Shown here: piece by piece, positions 8,075 to 16,283 of the stretch
Numbering within the stretch: position 1 is the first letter of the stretch
Layout of the letters: every line of letters starts with the position of its first letter
From: Desulfobacteraceae bacterium
GTDB lineage: Bacteria > Desulfobacterota > Desulfobacteria > Desulfobacterales > SKZT01
Direction of reading: 5' to 3'
NCBI GenBank assembly: GCA_011389745.1
Contig: JAABTQ010000036.1
Coordinates: 1-32,243, forward strand
DNA: 32,243 nt
Notes under the pieces: model-generated
Databases searched by the model: none
Told to the model about the DNA's origin: nothing
The model's input: the letters and a program-made list of their open reading frames with translations, nothing else
Program-made: the position numbers and the translations under genes

Positions 8075-9121
8075 ATGAACAACCTTGAAAAAATTAAACT
8101 TACCCAAACAGTTTCCGGTGCAGGCTGAGCTTCCAAACTTTCTCCAGGGGACCTGGACCGGGCACTGTGCGGGCTTAAGATTCCCGTTGATAAAAACCTG
8201 ATTGTCGGCATGGGTGAACCCGATGACGCCGGTGTATATCAAATATCCGAGGATTTGGCCCTGATCCAAACGCTGGATTTTTTCACGCCCATCGTGGATG
8301 ACCCTTACGCTTTCGGCCAGATTGCAGCAGCCAATTCTCTCAGCGATGTTTACGCCATGGGCGGCGTTCCCAAAACAGCCATGAACATTGTCTGCTTTCC
8401 CTTGGAACAGATGGACATCTCTGTTCTTCGGGAAATTCTTCGCGGCGGTTTGGACAAGATGATCGAGGCCGAAGTAGCGTTGGTGGGAGGGCATAGTGTC
8501 GAGGACAAAGAGCTTAAATATGGTTTGTCAGTGACCGGTTTTATTCACCCCAAAAAGGTCCTGACCAAAAGAGATATTAAGCCGGGGTCGATGTTGATTC
8601 TGACAAAACCTCTGGGGACCGGAATTATCAATACCGCCATCAAGGCAGGTTTGGCATCTGAAGAGCTGAGCCAAAAAGTGATACATGTCATGGCTCAGTT
8701 AAACCGCTATGCTGGTGAGGCTATGGCGGATTTTCCGGTTAACGCCTGCACGGATATCACAGGATTCGGACTTGCCGGGCACCTGGCTGAAATGGTTTCC
8801 GGCTCCGGTGCGGGAATGCGTATTGATTCCAAATCCCTTCCTGTTTTTACCGAAGCCCTGGAATTTGCCACCATGGGACTGATTCCGGCCGGTGCTTATA
8901 AAAATCGGAAATTCCGGGAATCCATGTTACATATCTCTTCGGATGTTTTCCTGGCATTGGCCGATATCCTGTTTGATCCTCAAACCTCGGGCGGGCTGGC
9001 AATTTCCGTAGATAAGAGCCATGCTGAACAATTACTGAATTCACTTCACAAAAAAGGGATCGAATGGGCAAGGATTATTGGAGAAATTACAACCGGGCCG
9101 GAACGGATTTGGGTTCAATAG
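8075..9121 (+). CDS. selD: Selenocysteine-containing selenophosphate synthase SelD
   Basis: Starting at the ATG at 8075, the frame reads MNNLEKIKLTQTVSGAG, then TGA at 8126-8128 (codon 18), then ASKLSPGDL, and stays open to 9121, giving 348 residues. The position of the TGA matches the catalytic Cys/Sec of SelD (in the GAG-C/U-A-x-K motif), so UGA must be read as selenocysteine; a gene call starting at 8210 loses the catalytic loop. Later features are normal: GMGEPDDAGVY, the DFFTPIVDDPY segment, LVGGHSVED, and the NACTDITGFGLAGH and DPQTSGGL motifs. SelD makes selenophosphate from selenide and ATP for Sec-tRNA synthesis. It leads a selD-yedF-kinase-like operon. Use of Sec in SelD itself implies that the genome elsewhere encodes SelA, SelB and tRNA-Sec. 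Confidence 0.95.
8126..8157 (+). promoter_or_regulatory. UGA(Sec) codon and putative bacterial SECIS hairpin
   Basis: Downstream of the TGA, CCAGG (8144-8148) and CCTGG (8152-8156) pair around the loop GGA, with an extra T-A pair outside (8143/8157). The G-containing loop lies about 21 bases after the UGA, within the distance expected for a bacterial SECIS bound by SelB. Confidence 0.6.
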
Positions 9122-9182
9122 CTCATGATGATAGGTATTAGGTCTTTTTTTTATAATTAATCAAGCTTCAGGAGACACAGAA

Positions 9183-9806
9183 ATGAAAGAAATAGATGCC
9201 CGGGGATTATCATGTCCTGCGCCGGTTTTATTGACCAAAAATACCATTGAAACGGATAAGCCCGGACAAATCAGGATCATCCTGGACAATGAAGCTTCCG
9301 GACAAAATGTCAGCCGTTTTCTCTCCTCCAAAAATTTTTCAGTCACCCTGGATAAACAGGGTAACGACCTGATTGTAACCGGTACAATCCAGGAAGGAGG
9401 CATCTCCAAAGGAGAAGGTGCCCCGGTTATCTGCGACATTTCCCAAGAGGATCATCTACCAAAACATGATAAAAAAATCATGGTGATGATTTCGAGCAGC
9501 TGCATGGGACGAGGAGATGATGAACTCGGTGCGAAACTGGTCTTTAATTTTATCAAAACCTTAAAAGAGATGGGAAACGATCTCTGGCGCCTGGTTTTTG
9601 TCAACAGCGGGGTCAAACTGACCATCGAAAAGGCCCAAACCATCGAAGATTTAGAAGAACTCCAAACCCATGGACTCAAAATCCTTGTCTGCGGCACCTG
9701 TCTGGATCATTTTAAATTGCTTGAAAAAAAGCGGGTGGGAGAAACCACCAACATGCTCGACATTGTCACCTCCATGCAACTTGCAGACAAGGTCATCAAT
9801 ATTTAG
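9183..9806 (+). CDS. yedF: YedF-like selenium metabolism protein (TusA + DsrE-like domains)
   Basis: A 207-residue two-domain protein. Residues 1-75 are a TusA/SirA-type domain with the persulfide/perselenide motif DARGLSCPAPVLLT. Residues about 95-207 are a DsrE/F-like domain opening KKIMVMISSSCMGRGDDELG and holding a second cysteine motif LVCGTCLDHF. This combination is the sulfurtransferase-like selenium metabolism protein YedF, proposed to handle or deliver selenium in genomes that carry selD. The start has GGAG eight bases upstream. It lies 61 bases after selD and 24 before the kinase-like gene. The exact reaction is not established in the family. Confidence 0.92.
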   Translation: MKEIDARGLSCPAPVLLTKNTIETDKPGQIRIILDNEASGQNVSRFLSSKNFSVTLDKQGNDLIVTGTIQEGGISKGEGAPVICDISQEDHLPKHDKKIMVMISSSCMGRGDDELGAKLVFNFIKTLKEMGNDLWRLVFVNSGVKLTIEKAQTIEDLEELQTHGLKILVCGTCLDHFKLLEKKRVGETTNMLDIVTSMQLADKVINI

Positions 9807-9830
9807 GCATGTTCTTATCGGAACGGAAAA

Positions 9831-10334
9831 ATGTGTCAAAAACATAAAAACATTATTCTTATCGGCATGCCTGCGGTGGGGAAAAGCACCGTGGGCGTTT
9901 TACTGGCCAAAAGGCTTGGATGGTCCTTTCTTGACACGGATCTTGTCATTCAGGTGGGAGAATCCGAAAAATTGCAGAAGATTCTTGACTCAAAAGGGAT
10001 GGAAAAATTCTGTGCCCTGGAAGAGCATTATGTGCTGACAGTGCATTGCAAAAAGCATGTTATTGCTACAGGAGGAAGTGTCATTTACGGCACAAAAGCC
10101 ATGGAGCATCTGAAATCCATGGGAACGGTGATCCACCTTGACCTGTTACCCCGCTCCCTGGAGGAAAGACTAAAAAATCTTTCCACCAGAGGGGTTGTGA
10201 TGGCGAAGGGGCAAAACATCGAAAACCTTTACGCACAACGCCATCCCCTCTATTGCCGATACGCGGACATGACAATTGAGTGCAATGACCTCTCCATGGA
10301 TGAAATCGTCAATCAAATAGAATCGTTTTGCTGA
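9831..10334 (+). CDS. Shikimate-kinase-like P-loop protein, probably not a true AroK
   Basis: The 167-residue product has the shikimate kinase fold markers in order: Walker A GMPAVGKST (near residue 13), the DTD pair in SFLDTDLVIQ, a Gly-rich loop VIATGGSVI, and a lid/adenine region with QRHPLYCRYAD near the C-terminus. Two substrate-site features differ. The FRxLE arginine that holds shikimate is a cysteine here (EKFCALEEHY), and the GGG loop is GGS. The phosphate acceptor is therefore probably not shikimate. Position behind selD and yedF suggests a selenium-linked role, which is inference. Its stop codon abuts the stop of convergent floA with no bases between. Confidence 0.75.
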   Translation: MCQKHKNIILIGMPAVGKSTVGVLLAKRLGWSFLDTDLVIQVGESEKLQKILDSKGMEKFCALEEHYVLTVHCKKHVIATGGSVIYGTKAMEHLKSMGTVIHLDLLPRSLEERLKNLSTRGVVMAKGQNIENLYAQRHPLYCRYADMTIECNDLSMDEIVNQIESFC

Positions 10335-11315
10335 TTATATTTTCTGGGTATCGTCACTTTCCGAAGATCCGATTTTATCCCTCATCTGGGTATCAGCCAT
10401 GATGTTTTTCATGCGGTAATAGTCCATGATACCAAGATTTCCTTTGCTGAATGCATCGGCGATGGCCAGAGGAATTTTGGCTTCCGCTTCAACAACTTTC
10501 GCACGCATAGATTCCACCCTGGCCTTCATTTCCTGTTCCACAGCAAATGCCATGGCACGGCGTTCTTCCGCTTTGGCCTGGGCGATCTTTTTATCGGCTT
10601 CGGCACGGTCGGTTTCCAGTTCAGCACCGATATTTTTGCCGACATCCACGTCAGCAATATCGATAGAAAGAATTTCATAGGCAGTACCGGCATCCAAACC
10701 TTTTTCCAATACTCTTTTAGAGATTGAATCGGGGTTTTCCAGAACCTGCTTGTGCGTGTCGGCCGAGCCGATAGTGGTTACAATACCTTCCCCGACACGC
10801 GCCAGAATAGTTTCCTCACCGGCACCACCCACAAGGCGGTCTATATTGGCCCGCACGGTAACCCTGGAGATGGCTTTCAATTGAATACCGTCCTTGGCCA
10901 TGGCAGACACCAGAGGTGTTTCGATGACTTTGGGATTAACACTCATCTGAACGGCTTCAAGAACATTTCGTCCAGCCAGATCAATGGCTGCTGCCCGTTT
11001 GAATTTAAGGTCTATATTGGCCTTATCTGCGGCAATAAGGGCCTGAACCACCCGCATGACATCACCTCCGGCCAGAAAATGGGATTCGAGTTCATCGGTG
11101 GTGATTTCTATTCCTGACTTCACAGCCATAATTTTGGCTTTTACGATTAATTTGGGCGGCACTTTTCTAAATTTCATGAACACAATATTAAAAAGGCCGA
11201 CTTTGGCACCTGAAACCAGGGCCTGGACCCAGAGCGACAATGAGGATGCCACAAAGAAAAACATAACGATGACAATGACAACCAGAAGGAGCATCAAAAT
11301 CTGGTTAAAATCCAT
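10335..11315 (-). CDS. floA: Flotillin-like membrane microdomain protein FloA
   Basis: The 326-residue product has an N-terminal membrane hairpin ([20 protein letters not shown], about residues 6-25), then an SPFH region with [19 protein letters not shown] and [19 protein letters not shown], and a Glu/Ala/Lys-rich coiled-coil ([20 protein letters not shown] onward). This is the YqfA/FloA form of bacterial flotillin, which scaffolds lipid-ordered membrane patches. The length matches the family. The start has AAGGAGG six bases upstream. It is the last gene of an nfeD(long)-nfeD(short)-floA operon, 18 bases after the short nfeD gene, an arrangement known for flotillin genes. Confidence 0.93.
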   Translation of the reverse strand: MDFNQILMLLLVVIVIVMFFFVASSLSLWVQALVSGAKVGLFNIVFMKFRKVPPKLIVKAKIMAVKSGIEITTDELESHFLAGGDVMRVVQALIAADKANIDLKFKRAAAIDLAGRNVLEAVQMSVNPKVIETPLVSAMAKDGIQLKAISRVTVRANIDRLVGGAGEETILARVGEGIVTTIGSADTHKQVLENPDSISKRVLEKGLDAGTAYEILSIDIADVDVGKNIGAELETDRAEADKKIAQAKAEERRAMAFAVEQEMKARVESMRAKVVEAEAKIPLAIADAFSKGNLGIMDYYRMKNIMADTQMRDKIGSSESDDTQKI

Positions 11316-11333
11316 ACGGTTACCTCCTTTACT

Positions 11334-11825
11334 TTAGGATTGCGTCTGTGTTTGTGTCTGCTTTTTGACGACTATTTGATTGCCTGTGATTTTAACGACA
11401 ACAACGGGGGTCCCTTTATCCAGATATTCTCCTCTTGTCACCACGTCCGTTCTTCGGTCATTGAGCAGCGCCATTCCCGAAGGCCGAAGGTCGGTCAATG
11501 CAATACCCTCAAGCCCTGAAAATTGATCCATATCTTCGGACTGGGATGTTACCCCTTGTTCCCGTGAAAGTGTTTCCCTGAGCGTTACAGGAGATCGAGC
11601 AATAAACTTAAGACCCAGAATAATTAAAACAGGTATTGTGATCAGATCGATGATCAAAAATATCATGCCTGCAGCAACGGATATATCTATAAAGACCATA
11701 TACAGGGAATAGGCAAAAATACCCACGGCCAGAATGGCAAGTATTCCCCCGGAAGGAATAATGATTTCCGCAATGATAATGCCAATGCCTGCCAATTGAA
11801 GAATAACCGGAATTAAAAGATTCAT
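11334..11825 (-). CDS. Short NfeD-family membrane protein
   Basis: A 163-residue protein with two or three hydrophobic helices in the first 80 residues (VILQLAGIGIIIAEIIIPSG; the next about residues 28-50) and a C-terminal OB-fold typical of NfeD (GIALTDLRPSGMALLND ... LDKGTPVVVVKITGNQIVV). NfeD proteins partner with flotillins, and this gene lies directly upstream of floA and 10 bases after the long nfeD gene. Its OB domain is plainly paralogous to that of the larger neighbour (LRPSGxAxxN, then KGTPVxxxxIxGNxIxV). The protease domain is absent. Confidence 0.9.
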   Translation of the reverse strand: MNLLIPVILQLAGIGIIIAEIIIPSGGILAILAVGIFAYSLYMVFIDISVAAGMIFLIIDLITIPVLIILGLKFIARSPVTLRETLSREQGVTSQSEDMDQFSGLEGIALTDLRPSGMALLNDRRTDVVTRGEYLDKGTPVVVVKITGNQIVVKKQTQTQTQS

Positions 11826-11835
11826 GTTCGCTTGT

Positions 11836-13308
11836 CTATTTCCTGGCAGAAACGATAATGGTGTTACCTTTGATTCTGGATATGAACACCGGTGTACCTT
11901 TTTCTAAAAACGATCCTTCGGTGATGACATCAAATACATCCTCATTAATCTGTGCTTTTCCCGATGGCCTCAAAAATGTAAGAGCGACACCTGAGTCTCC
12001 GATTTTTGCCCTGACCGTTTGTTCTGAATCGGCATGGACGTCCTCCAGGGTCGTCATCAGATAAGGCCCATCAGAGGTTTTAGAAAACTTCGGAAAAAGA
12101 TACTTTAGCATGAAAATTCCGAGCAGAAAAGCTCCAATAAAAGAACCCAGAACTTTACTGATATTTTTTACAAAAAGTTCTTTTTCCCATGGCAGGGATG
12201 GGTCCGGGAGAACGAACCCTTGAAGAGAAAGGATCAGGCCCACAATAACACAAGCGATACCTGCAATTCCGGCAATCCCAAACCCTGGAAGAACAAAAAC
12301 TTCAACCCCCAAAAAGACAATTCCCAATGCAATGATCAAAAATTCCGTATGATGGGCAAGACCTACAAGGTATTGGTTTAAAAAAACCAGGGCCAACAGA
12401 AGAATCCCTAAAATACCCGGCACTCCGAAACCAGGGGCCTGGATCTCGGTATAAAGGGCGGCCAGCCCTAATAGCATCAAAATCGGTGCAATGTGACCGA
12501 TAAACCTCACTAAGGACTCGGACCAGGTTTCCTGAATCCGGACGACCATGGCGTTTTCAAGGTCCATTTTCCTCAGTAATTCATCGATGTCCGATACACT
12601 CATTTGAGAAAAACCCAATTGATGGGCTTCCGTATCGTCCATGGTCAGGAGCTGTCCCTCAGCCACGACAGTCTTTTTGGACGTGATGTTTTTTTTTTGT
12701 TTCTCGGAAAGATCTTCAAACTCTTTTTTTTCAAGATATTTTTTTTCACCATTAATGATAACTTCATAGACTTCCATCTCAGCAGTCACCATGGCTTCCG
12801 CAAGGGTTTCAGGATATCCGTTTCGACGAGCCAGGGCACGAAATTTGGCTCTTAAAGGCGACTGAAATTTTTCACCCAATATCTGGGGCCCTTCGCTTGA
12901 ATAAGTGATAGGTGCGCAGTCACCTATGGTGGTATGGTGTTTCATCACTAACTGACTGGAAGCCAGGGCAATCAATGCTCCGGCGGATATGGCCTTGCCG
13001 GAAACATATGCGATTGTCTTTCCCGGCGGCACATCCAAAAGCGTATCAACAATATTTAAAGCGGCATCCACCCGGCCGCCGAATGTATCTATTTCAAGAA
13101 TATATAGCACATCCTCTTCCGGAGCCTCTTCCCTGGAAAGGGCACGTTCCATATAGGCCGCCATACCCGGGTCAACAGTCCCGGAAACGGGTATGATATA
13201 GACCGTTTTAGCACGGACATCACCATAAAACACCACATGTTCTGCAGTTAATATGATTGAAAGGAAAACGAAGATATTAATAATTTTTGATTTTATGGAC
13301 CAGTTCAT
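11836..13308 (-). CDS. NfeD1b-type membrane-bound ClpP-class serine protease
   Basis: The 490-residue product has four regions. There is a signal-anchor (residues about 10-30). A ClpP-like protease domain (about 35-215) contains LEIDTFGGRVDAA, the nucleophile region GKAISAGALIALASS and a downstream general-base lysine region around KFQSPLRAKFRALA. Then come four or five membrane helices (about 265-380, including Gly-rich EIQAPGFGVPGILGILLLAL). The C-terminal OB-fold holds LTFLRPSGKAQINEDV and GTPVFISRIKGNTIIV. Members of this family (such as archaeal PH1510) cut membrane substrates with a Ser-Lys dyad. It heads the operon with the short nfeD and floA. The start has AAAGG seven bases upstream. 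Confidence 0.92.
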   Translation of the reverse strand: MNWSIKSKIINIFVFLSIILTAEHVVFYGDVRAKTVYIIPVSGTVDPGMAAYMERALSREEAPEEDVLYILEIDTFGGRVDAALNIVDTLLDVPPGKTIAYVSGKAISAGALIALASSQLVMKHHTTIGDCAPITYSSEGPQILGEKFQSPLRAKFRALARRNGYPETLAEAMVTAEMEVYEVIINGEKKYLEKKEFEDLSEKQKKNITSKKTVVAEGQLLTMDDTEAHQLGFSQMSVSDIDELLRKMDLENAMVVRIQETWSESLVRFIGHIAPILMLLGLAALYTEIQAPGFGVPGILGILLLALVFLNQYLVGLAHHTEFLIIALGIVFLGVEVFVLPGFGIAGIAGIACVIVGLILSLQGFVLPDPSLPWEKELFVKNISKVLGSFIGAFLLGIFMLKYLFPKFSKTSDGPYLMTTLEDVHADSEQTVRAKIGDSGVALTFLRPSGKAQINEDVFDVITEGSFLEKGTPVFISRIKGNTIIVSARK

Positions 13309-13497
13309 TTTGAACCTTTCAATTTATTCCGGTTCGGAATCGGTTTAAACCCGCTGTGTCATCTCTATTTTTATTACTTTATTACCAAAAGTCAATCAGG
13401 ATTCAGCCTTGACGAATGACTATTTGGATGATAAAAATTTCAGTTTCCTTTTAACAGGGAAATAATATGTTATGATGAAGACCCGAAAAGAGGTAAG

Positions 13498-14778
13498 ATG
13501 AAAACAAAAAGTTCAAAAAATGATCTGACCCATGAGGACATTTTACGGTTTAGAAAAATAGAATCCGTGTTTCTGAACCGCTGCAAGCATTTCGGATACA
13601 AGGAAATCAAAACCTCAACCGTGGAGCCTCTCTACATTTTCACAGCTTTGGGTGCGTTGAGAGATGATAAGTTAAACCGCATTTATTCATTTATCGACTG
13701 GGACGGCTGGAGCGGTGAGCGGGTTGCGTTGAAACCCGACTCCACCACTTGTGTGGCACGCTACTACGGAGATCATCTTCGTGGTGAAAATCCCCGCCAG
13801 AAACTTTGTTATGTGGAAAATCACTTTGAATGGGCTGATGACTGGGATAAGATCTCCGAACGATGGCAGTGCGGTGTGGAAAACATCGGAAGTGCCGCTC
13901 CGGAATCTGACATTGAAATCATTTACATGGCTTTGGATATTTTAAAAAATGCCAATATCAGAAAGTTCCGGCTTTACCTGTCATACCCATCCATTATCCG
14001 CCAAATGGTTCGGGGACTGGGGCTTTATGATTCCAGACAAAAAGAGCTACTTGAAGCGATCCGCAAACGCGAAGATGTTCAGGACATGATCAAAAAGTTA
14101 GCTGTTGAACCGGAAAAAGGAAGAGAACTGAATGCGTTTCTTCAAACACCCGAAGAAATTCCCGAATACTCGGCCAACTACCTGGAAAATTTAAAATATT
14201 CGTTGACCAAAGACACTTATGATCAAATTGCACCCTGTCTGGATAATTTTATATCCATTTGCAAGAGTCTCGACAACCTTAAATGTAACTATGTGATCGA
14301 TTTTTCCATGCTGGGAGACCTTGAGTATTATACCGGAATTAAATTTCAGTTTTTATCTTCGCAGGTTCGAAAATCGAGAAAGGATATTCTTTGCTCAGGC
14401 GGTCGTTACGACAGCTTGATTAAAATGATGTGGGAAATTTCAGAACCGGTGCCGGCAGTCGGTTTTGCTTTGTTTGCCCGAAATATGATTCCATCCATCC
14501 CTGCGGTCACGGACAAACTTCAGAACATTTGCATTTACATCGGAAATATCACCAAAGGCAACGTCGAAAAGGGACAGTATCTTTGTGACAAGCTATCCAA
14601 TCTTGGATTTTCAGCCCGGATATCATTTACTCAGGTCAAACCCGAGGAATATGATGATTATGGTATGGTGATCGAAGTGGATTATGACGCATATGATGAC
14701 GGATACCAGGTGTTGTCGAGTCAAAAGATCGGGAAACCTTTGTTGATGAACCTTTTTGGAGAATTCAATGGCCGCTGA
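13498..14778 (+). CDS. HisZ-like (histidyl-tRNA synthetase paralogue) regulatory subunit
   Basis: A 426-residue class II synthetase-like protein. The opening (EDILRFRKIESVFLNRCKHF) and LKPDSTTCVARYYGD match motif 1 and the strand before motif 2. Motif 2 is degenerate: the aminoacylation FRxE is HFEWADDW here, followed by SERWQCGVENIG. DLEYYTGIKFQF and CSGGRYDSL correspond to the histidine-binding loop, and PAVGFALFARNM to motif 3. Loss of the first motif-2 arginine argues against tRNA charging and fits HisZ, the partner of short-form HisG. Unlike typical HisZ it keeps about 85 C-terminal residues resembling a degenerate anticodon-binding domain. The start has AGAGG just upstream, and a weak TTGACG/TAAAAA promoter lies at 13409-13437. 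Its end overlaps the next gene by 11 bases. Confidence 0.8.
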   Translation: MKTKSSKNDLTHEDILRFRKIESVFLNRCKHFGYKEIKTSTVEPLYIFTALGALRDDKLNRIYSFIDWDGWSGERVALKPDSTTCVARYYGDHLRGENPRQKLCYVENHFEWADDWDKISERWQCGVENIGSAAPESDIEIIYMALDILKNANIRKFRLYLSYPSIIRQMVRGLGLYDSRQKELLEAIRKREDVQDMIKKLAVEPEKGRELNAFLQTPEEIPEYSANYLENLKYSLTKDTYDQIAPCLDNFISICKSLDNLKCNYVIDFSMLGDLEYYTGIKFQFLSSQVRKSRKDILCSGGRYDSLIKMMWEISEPVPAVGFALFARNMIPSIPAVTDKLQNICIYIGNITKGNVEKGQYLCDKLSNLGFSARISFTQVKPEEYDDYGMVIEVDYDAYDDGYQVLSSQKIGKPLLMNLFGEFNGR

Positions 14779-15448
14779 TACGATAAGTGTTTGTCTTCCC
14801 AAAGGAAATTCCTTGGAACCTCTTGCCGGATATTTCGAAAAAACAGGTTTTCCGGTTTGCGAATACCACTCTAAAAACCGCACCTACCGGCCTGTCGTGG
14901 ATAATCTTCCGGTTAGAGCCAAAATCATGGCTGAAAAGGATGTTGCGATCCAGGTGTCCATCGGCAACTATGATATCGGCTTCAGCGGTTTGGACTGGAT
15001 CAGGGAACTGACCACCAAATACCGGGGAAGTGACATTCATATTTTCAAACATATGGGATTGGATCAAAAGTGTATTTATGCCTGCACCGGGATAAACGGA
15101 AACTATAATTCAGTAGATGATCTTCATTATAACAATGGTTTTGTCACCATTGTCAGTGAATATCCGAATCTTGCGGAACACTTTGCAATCCAAAACCGGC
15201 TACGAAAATTTAAGATATTTTCAGCGTGGGGAAGTGTCGAAGCTTATCCACCCGAGCATTCCGATGTGATCCTTTTAAGTGCATATAATCCGGAATCTTT
15301 ATTATCCATGGGACTGTGCAAAATCAGTTGCGAACTCGAATCCGAACTGACGCTGATAGTAAACCGCAAAAGCTTCATTCAAAAAGGTCTTTCCACAGTT
15401 TTGAGGTTTTTTTCCGATTCCATAAATTCATCCGGAGAATCAACATGA
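14768..15448 (+). CDS. HisG-like protein 1 (ATP phosphoribosyltransferase fold, PRPP loop degenerate)
   Basis: The 226-residue product opens ISVCLPKGNSLEPLAGYF, the HisG N-terminus, and has the GNYDIGFSGLDWIREL segment (HisG: DIGIVGxDxLxE) and FVTIVSEYPNLAEHFA (HisG: RVATKYPxLxxxYF). The PRPP-binding loop that should read about D-x-V-x-T-G-x-T-L is missing: residues about 167-181 read ILLSAYNPESLLSMG, with neither TG nor TL. It is therefore probably a catalytically weak or structural/regulatory subunit. ATG 14768 is preferred because GGAG lies six bases upstream and the peptide then starts MAADTISV. It overlaps the HisZ-like gene by 11 bases, and its stop overlaps the next start (ATGA). Confidence 0.78.
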   Translation: MAADTISVCLPKGNSLEPLAGYFEKTGFPVCEYHSKNRTYRPVVDNLPVRAKIMAEKDVAIQVSIGNYDIGFSGLDWIRELTTKYRGSDIHIFKHMGLDQKCIYACTGINGNYNSVDDLHYNNGFVTIVSEYPNLAEHFAIQNRLRKFKIFSAWGSVEAYPPEHSDVILLSAYNPESLLSMGLCKISCELESELTLIVNRKSFIQKGLSTVLRFFSDSINSSGEST

Positions 15449-16206
15449 CAGGCATACCTGATAAACTTAATCTGGCCGTTCCCGACGGGCACCTGATGAA
15501 CCATGTGCTTCCTTTTATCGAAGACGCAGGCCTGTTTTTCGAGGGATACGAAACAGATAAGATAGAACGAAGGCCGAAATTAAAACCACTATCTGATGAA
15601 GCCATGAAGATGGTATCCGAACCGGATAAAGTGGCCATAAAAGTTATCCGCCCGCAAGATATGCCGACCCATGTGGCAAATGCCAATTTCGATCTTGCCA
15701 TTTCAGGCACGGACTGGCTCGCCGAACATAAACAGCGATTTCCCGAAAGCCCGGTGATGGAAAAGTTACGAATGGGGTTTGGAAAAGTGCGAATTGTTGC
15801 GGCGATACACGAAGAAAAAGGCAATTCCCTGGAAGAATTCATTAAATCTTTCCGGGCCCAAAATGGTAAAACCCATCTGAGAATCGCATCGGAATATGTC
15901 TATATAGCTGATACCTTTGCACAGGAAAACAGGCTGCATCCCTATCGTGTGATCATGACCTACGGCGCGACCGAATCCCTGATTCCCGAAGATTGCGATA
16001 TGATCATCGAAAACACCGAGACCGGGAACACGCTCATAAAAAACCGTTTAAAGATTATCAGTACCCTTAAAATTCTAGGTGTGCCATGGTCCGAGGGATG
16101 CCTTATTGCCAGCGCCAGGAGTATGGAAATCGGTTGGAAACGCGAACTCATAGATGCTTTTACAACTCTGTTTAAAAAACACCTTCAGGCAAAAACAAAA
16201 ACCTGA
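15445..16206 (+). CDS. HisG-like protein 2 (ATP phosphoribosyltransferase fold, PRPP loop kept)
   Basis: The 253-residue product has the HisG order of elements: KLNLAVPDGHLMNHVLPF, NFDLAISGTDWLAEH, LRIASEYVYIADTFA, and the PRPP loop IIENTETGNTLIKNRL at about 187-202, close to the canonical DLVxTGxTLxxNgL. The helix after it (CLIASARSMEIGWKREL) matches the end of short-form HisG. It is therefore the likely catalytic member of the pair, though it is distant from ordinary HisG (PDG instead of PKG at the N-terminus). GGAG lies eight bases before the ATG, and ATG/TGA overlap couples it to HisG-like 1. No other his gene is near. The acceptor could be ATP or another purine; this is not decidable here. 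Confidence 0.78.
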   Translation: MTGIPDKLNLAVPDGHLMNHVLPFIEDAGLFFEGYETDKIERRPKLKPLSDEAMKMVSEPDKVAIKVIRPQDMPTHVANANFDLAISGTDWLAEHKQRFPESPVMEKLRMGFGKVRIVAAIHEEKGNSLEEFIKSFRAQNGKTHLRIASEYVYIADTFAQENRLHPYRVIMTYGATESLIPEDCDMIIENTETGNTLIKNRLKIISTLKILGVPWSEGCLIASARSMEIGWKRELIDAFTTLFKKHLQAKTKT

Positions 16207-16283
16207 ACTACTGAATCTTCATGCCAAACAGTTGTTTGAGCTTCAATACAGCATATGGATCAAACATCAGGTCGGACCCGGTA

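Noticed and set aside
8210-9121. SelD start at 8210
   Set aside because: This ATG lies inside the SelD frame; the active-site segment with UGA and the true N-terminus lie upstream to 8075.
16207-16280. Minus-strand peptide KINTGSDLMFDPYAVL, just downstream of the lipocalin stop in another frame
   Set aside because: It looks protein-like but is too short, has no start of its own, and nothing links it to a known tail.
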